Of a stretch of DNA of 53,160 bases, positions 50,249 to 53,160 are shown piece by piece. The DNA is from Desulfurococcales archaeon (GTDB lineage: Archaea > Thermoproteota > Thermoprotei_A > Sulfolobales > NBVN01): assembly GCA_027002995.1 (NCBI GenBank), contig JALWZB010000155.1, positions 155,682 through 208,841 on the forward strand, written 5' to 3'. Below the pieces are notes generated by a model. It was not told the origin of the DNA and did not search any database. It saw only the letters and a list, made by a program, of their open reading frames with translations. Made by a program: the position numbers and the translations under genes. Numbering within the stretch: the first letter of the stretch is position 1; every line of letters begins with the position of its first letter.

Positions 50249-50529
50249 ATCACACCTCCATACCTTTTCAACCTGTCTTCAGGCCTACCCATTATCCGGT
50301 CACCCTTGACCTCTACAGTGTGGTGGTCACCGAGTTTAAAAAGGAATACCCCGCCCAGTTTAGGCACAACCTTCCTGTTACCTTTACTGTCCATGATGAC
50401 TAACGTGTTCATTGTCTCATCGATAACCTTCCCCTTTATGCCGACGAAGGATTTGCTCGTATGGTCCTTCACCATTACTTCCAACCCTATCAATTCATGG
50501 TACACGATGTTCTTCTTACTTCTCCTCAA
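50245..50529 (-). CDS. rnp1: RNase P protein component 1 (Rpp29/Pop4)
   Basis: The 94-residue protein has the Sm-like barrel of Rpp29 with HELIGLEVMVKDHTSKSFVGIKGKVIDET and a RKVVPKLGGVFLF strand. It forms a pair with Rpp21, encoded at 33658-34032. Location between uL29 and uS17 is the archaeal norm. It overlaps both neighbours. Confidence 0.94.
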   Translation of the reverse strand: MRRSKKNIVYHELIGLEVMVKDHTSKSFVGIKGKVIDETMNTLVIMDSKGNRKVVPKLGGVFLFKLGDHHTVEVKGDRIMGRPEDRLKRYGGVM

Positions 50530-50753
50530 GACTTACTACCCTTCTTGCCCTGAGTTGATTTTAGTTCCTCTTCCCGCATTATCGTGAGTATCCTTGCAAT
50601 GTCCTTACGGACCTGCTTTATTCTCCCGACATTTGTTAGTGTCCCGAGGTATGCTTGGGTCCTTAACTTTATCAGCTCCGCCCTAAGCTCCCTTAACTTA
50701 CGCATCCTTTCCTCCGGGCTCATCTTCCTTATCTCATCGGGTTTCAAAGTCAT
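50526..50753 (-). CDS. Ribosomal protein uL29
   Basis: The 75-residue, two-helix protein contains ELRAELIKLRTQAYLG and VRKDIARILTIMREEE, the uL29 signature, plus a lysine-rich tail. It overlaps uS3 by 4 nt and rnp1 by 4 nt. Confidence 0.94.
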   Translation of the reverse strand: MTLKPDEIRKMSPEERMRKLRELRAELIKLRTQAYLGTLTNVGRIKQVRKDIARILTIMREEELKSTQGKKGSKS

Positions 50754-51376
50754 GCCGCTTCACCACCTACGCTTTCCTCACCTGGTTCCTTAATCCTAAC
50801 TATGTCGTCCGGTTCACCTGGTTTTACTATTAAGACCTCTATACCGTAGATACCTGGTTTCCGCAGTAAGTGTATGACTGCCCTATCAGTGAGGTGCTCG
50901 ATGTGGTGCCCGGTCTTGTAGACCTTACCGGCACGTATTTTCTCGTACCTAGCCCTCTCTGAGGTTAACTTACCACTGATTACAATTTCTACACCAACGG
51001 CGCCCGCACCAAGAACCCTCCTAAGGGCAACGAATGCCGCCCTCCTGAAGTGATAACCCCTCTCTATGGCCAATGCAAGGCGGGTTGCCACGATCCTTGC
51101 GTCAAGGTCTGGGTTCTCAACCTGAGTCACCGTTATTTGCGGGTTCTCTAACTTGAAGTACTTTTCTAGGATTTCCGTTAATCTTCTTATGGTTTGACCT
51201 CTCCTACCTATTATTAGAGCAGGTCTGTCAGCGTATATAATTACCCTAGTTCCGAGAGGTGTCTTAATCAGCTCCACCCTGGAGTACCCTGCCCTCATGA
51301 AGTTCTTTGCTAGGTACTCGTCAATCTTTATTCGGAGAATATTTAAGCCTATGAAGTGTGACTTTATGTCGACCAT
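50750..51376 (-). CDS. Ribosomal protein uS3
   Basis: The 208-residue protein has the KH domain (TRVIIYADRPALIIGRRGQTIRRL) and the C-terminal AGAVGVEIVISGKLTSERARYEK block. It binds 16S rRNA at the mRNA entry. It is 5 nt from uL22. Confidence 0.95.
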   Translation of the reverse strand: MVDIKSHFIGLNILRIKIDEYLAKNFMRAGYSRVELIKTPLGTRVIIYADRPALIIGRRGQTIRRLTEILEKYFKLENPQITVTQVENPDLDARIVATRLALAIERGYHFRRAAFVALRRVLGAGAVGVEIVISGKLTSERARYEKIRAGKVYKTGHHIEHLTDRAVIHLLRKPGIYGIEVLIVKPGEPDDIVRIKEPGEESVGGEAA

Positions 51377-51381
51377 TCACT

Positions 51382-51867
51382 TCACACCTCCTTAACTATT
51401 ACCTCCATGTTAACCATGGTCCCGACCTTCGGGGTTGCACGGCCGAAGGCGCGAGGTATCCATCTCTTAAGGTACCTACCCTTATGGACAGCTGCGTGAA
51501 TTATGACTAGCCTATCGATATCTAATTGCTTTTGCTCTGCATTGTTCTCAACGTTTTTCAGTAATTTGAGAACAGCCCTAGCGGCTTTAACAGGGTACCT
51601 ACCTATCGGTGTTTTCCATCGTGGGAATCTCTGGGGTAGTCCCCGCTTATGGGCGACCTGCAGTTTATATCTGACATAAGGAATAGGGGTTCTAAGCGCT
51701 ATGACGTCCTCAAGTAATTTCTCGGCTTCCTTCAGTTTCATGCCCCGGATTATTTTAAATATCTCATAGGTCTCCTTAAGTGAGACCGGTGCATCCCAAA
51801 CCATAGCCTTAGCTACGCGATCTTCATCCTCCTTCTTCACCTTCACGGAGTAGTGCCATACTGGCAT
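51382..51867 (-). CDS. Ribosomal protein uL22
   Basis: The 161-residue archaeal uL22 has MKLKEAEKLLEDVIALRTPIPY and a C-terminal hook WIPRAFGRATP. It is the first gene of the long minus-strand operon. In most archaea uL3-uL4-uL23-uL2-uS19 precede it; here it is led by its own promoter and rtcB faces away. Confidence 0.95.
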   Translation of the reverse strand: MPVWHYSVKVKKEDEDRVAKAMVWDAPVSLKETYEIFKIIRGMKLKEAEKLLEDVIALRTPIPYVRYKLQVAHKRGLPQRFPRWKTPIGRYPVKAARAVLKLLKNVENNAEQKQLDIDRLVIIHAAVHKGRYLKRWIPRAFGRATPKVGTMVNMEVIVKEV

Positions 51868-51909
51868 CGTCCCACCTTCCCCACTGCCTAAGACCTTTTT
51901 AGGTGGGGC

Positions 51910-51915
51910 TTATAA
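51910..51915 (-). promoter_or_regulatory. TATA box for the uL22-to-cbf5 ribosomal operon
   Basis: TTATAA (51910-51915) in a CTTATAAG context lies 43 nt upstream of the uL22 ATG. Transcription from about 25 nt downstream would leave a leader near 18 nt. The ribosome-binding site GGAAGGTGGGA is just before the ATG. Confidence 0.55.
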
Positions 51916-51955
51916 GTTCATAAGTTTTACCCACGCGTGTAGAGACCATGGAACT

Positions 51956-51962
51956 CTTAAAA
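51956..51962 (+). promoter_or_regulatory. Possible TATA box for rtcB
   Basis: CTTAAAA lies 38 nt before the rtcB ATG, with GGTGTG as a weak ribosome-binding site (51983-51988). It is 41 nt from the divergent uL22 TATA box. Confidence 0.4.
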
Positions 51963-51996
51963 CCGCTTAATGGTAGTTAAGCGTAGGTGTGTAGTT

Positions 51997-53160
51997 ATGA
52001 GTCATAACATCCCACTGCGAAGGGTAGATAAGTACACGTGGGAAATACCGAAGGGAACCAAGCCGTGTATGAAGGTATCAGCGATAATATTCGCTGATGA
52101 GTATCTCCTAAGCAAAATGAAGACCGACCTAACGCTAGTTCAAGCAGCTAACATAGCATGTCTCGACGGCGTCGTCTTAGCAACTTACGTGATGCCTGAC
52201 GGTCACCAGGGCTACGGCTTCCCAATAGGCGGCGTCGCCGCAATGACGGCTGACGGAGGCGTGATTTCACCGGGTGGCGTTGGTTACGACATAAACTGTG
52301 GTGTTAGGCTGCTTTCAACTGAGTTAAGGGTCGATGATATAAGGCCGAAGCTGAAGGAACTCGTTGACACAATCTTCAGGAACGTACCATCCGGTGTTGG
52401 GAGCACGGGGAAACTTAGGTTAAGCTTCAGCGAGCTCGATAAGGTCCTTAATGAGGGAGCCCAGTGGGCTGTGAGAAACGGTTTTGGCTGGGCCGACGAC
52501 ACCGAGCATATAGAGGCCCAGGGTCGAATACCTTGGGCTGACGCAAGCAAGGTGAGTAACACCGCCAAGAGGAGAGGCGCTCCTCAGCTAGGCACGTTAG
52601 GTGCTGGGAACCACTTCCTGGAAATCCAGGTAGTGGATAAGATATACAATCCCGCCGTAGCTAAGGTGCTAGGGATTTACGAGGAAGGACAAGTCACTGT
52701 AATGGTTCACACAGGGTCAAGGGGTCTTGGACACCAGGTAGCTAGCGACTACTTAATAATTATGGAGAGGGCGATGCGCAAGTATGGGATAAGGCCCCCA
52801 GACAGGGAGCTTGCCTCAGTCCCCTTCAACAGCAAGGAGGGGCAAGACTACTTTAAGGCCATGGGCGCAGCAGCAAACTTCGCCTTTGCTAACAGGCAAA
52901 TAATAACGCATTGGGTCCGCGAGTCCTTCGGTAAGGTATTCCACACCGACCCAGACAAACTAGGGTTGAAGATAATATATGACCTGGCACACAACATCGC
53001 TAAGCTCGAAGAACATGAAGTGAACGGAAAGAAAATGAAACTCGTGGTTCATAGGAAAGGGGCAACAAGGGCGTTCCCGCCAGGTCACCCAGAGATACCG
53101 AAGGACCATAAGTCAATAGGGCAGGTAGTACTGATACCGGGCTCCATGGGGACGGCTAGC
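51997..53160 (+). CDS. rtcB: RNA-splicing ligase RtcB, N-terminal 388 residues (runs off the window)
   Basis: RtcB joins exon halves with 2',3'-cyclic phosphate and 5'-OH ends, using GTP and Mn2+. Visible blocks are MPDGHQGYGFPIGGVAAM, GYDINCGVRLL (Cys metal ligand), GTLGAGNHFLEIQ and VMVHTGSRGLGHQV, and later HRKGATRAFPPGHP, the nucleotidylated His neighbourhood. No intein is found in the part seen. The full family length is about 480 residues, so the C-terminus lies beyond the window. It would ligate the tRNA and cbf5 exons described above, with archease as activator. Confidence 0.97.
   Translation, partial: MSHNIPLRRVDKYTWEIPKGTKPCMKVSAIIFADEYLLSKMKTDLTLVQAANIACLDGVVLATYVMPDGHQGYGFPIGGVAAMTADGGVISPGGVGYDINCGVRLLSTELRVDDIRPKLKELVDTIFRNVPSGVGSTGKLRLSFSELDKVLNEGAQWAVRNGFGWADDTEHIEAQGRIPWADASKVSNTAKRRGAPQLGTLGAGNHFLEIQVVDKIYNPAVAKVLGIYEEGQVTVMVHTGSRGLGHQVASDYLIIMERAMRKYGIRPPDRELASVPFNSKEGQDYFKAMGAAANFAFANRQIITHWVRESFGKVFHTDPDKLGLKIIYDLAHNIAKLEEHEVNGKKMKLVVHRKGATRAFPPGHPEIPKDHKSIGQVVLIPGSMGTAS

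Overview
The window looks like chromosome of a crenarchaeote (Thermoprotei), probably a hyperthermophile of the Desulfurococcales/Sulfolobales side; genus cannot be assigned. The grounds are archaeal/eukaryotic-type information genes throughout (RadA, aIF1A, aIF2-beta, aIF6, NMD3, Nep1, Spt5, eL/eS ribosomal proteins), an editing-type second ThrRS and a DUF505 protein as in Crenarchaeota, a crenarchaeal-type archaellum cluster, tRNA genes that carry introns and encode CCA, and a bulge-helix-bulge (BHB) intron in cbf5.

Layout. 1-3000: the 5' part of radA (-), editing ThrRS (+), a small zinc ribbon (-), two candidate box C/D sRNAs and a tRNA-Trp gene interrupted by two introns. 3000-6700 (-): translation and ribosome-biogenesis operon aIF2-beta, DUF424, NMD3, aIF1A, RIO1, KH protein. 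6700-11500 (+): tRNA methylthiotransferase, SpeD/ArgDC, tRNA-Thr, an AT-rich gene-free stretch, an AsnRS-like synthetase, an Lrp regulator and a PTPS-like enzyme. 11500-21450: a membrane-anchored winged-helix regulator (-) facing the archaellum cluster arlB, two accessory genes, arlG, arlF, arlH, arlI (with an intein) and arlJ (+). 21500-25100 (-): tRNA-Arg, DUF434 protein, AlaRS. 25270-31940 (-): uL10, uL1, uL11, Spt5, SecE, FtsY, prefoldin alpha, eL20, aIF6, eL31, eL39, PDCD5, eS19. 32000-38430: a structured element, an orphan membrane protein, tRNA-Glu, Nep1, RNase P Rpp21, YhbY protein, tRNA-Phe, archease, tRNA-Gly, a third candidate C/D sRNA, DUF505, an Agl24-like glycosyltransferase, tRNA-Ser. 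38460-51870 (-): a long S10/spc-type ribosomal operon from uL22 to SecY, continuing through adenylate kinase, DUF106, eL34, CMP kinase and eL14 to cbf5. 52000-53160 (+): the start of rtcB.

How it fits together. Most of the window makes ribosomes and targets proteins to the membrane. A second theme is RNA splicing and modification: BHB introns in tRNA-Trp (two), tRNA-Glu and cbf5 pre-mRNA occur with RtcB ligase and archease, and three candidate C/D guide RNAs sit in intergenic gaps. The accessory block is the archaellum. Its archaellin promoter has an inverted repeat centred on the TATA box and a palindrome over the ribosome-binding site, and an ArnR-like regulator lies alongside. The most notable items are the intein inside ArlI placed just before the TGH motif, the tRNA-Trp gene whose two BHB motifs compete for the same nucleotides, the cbf5 intron that splits the catalytic aspartate codon, and the archaellin control region.
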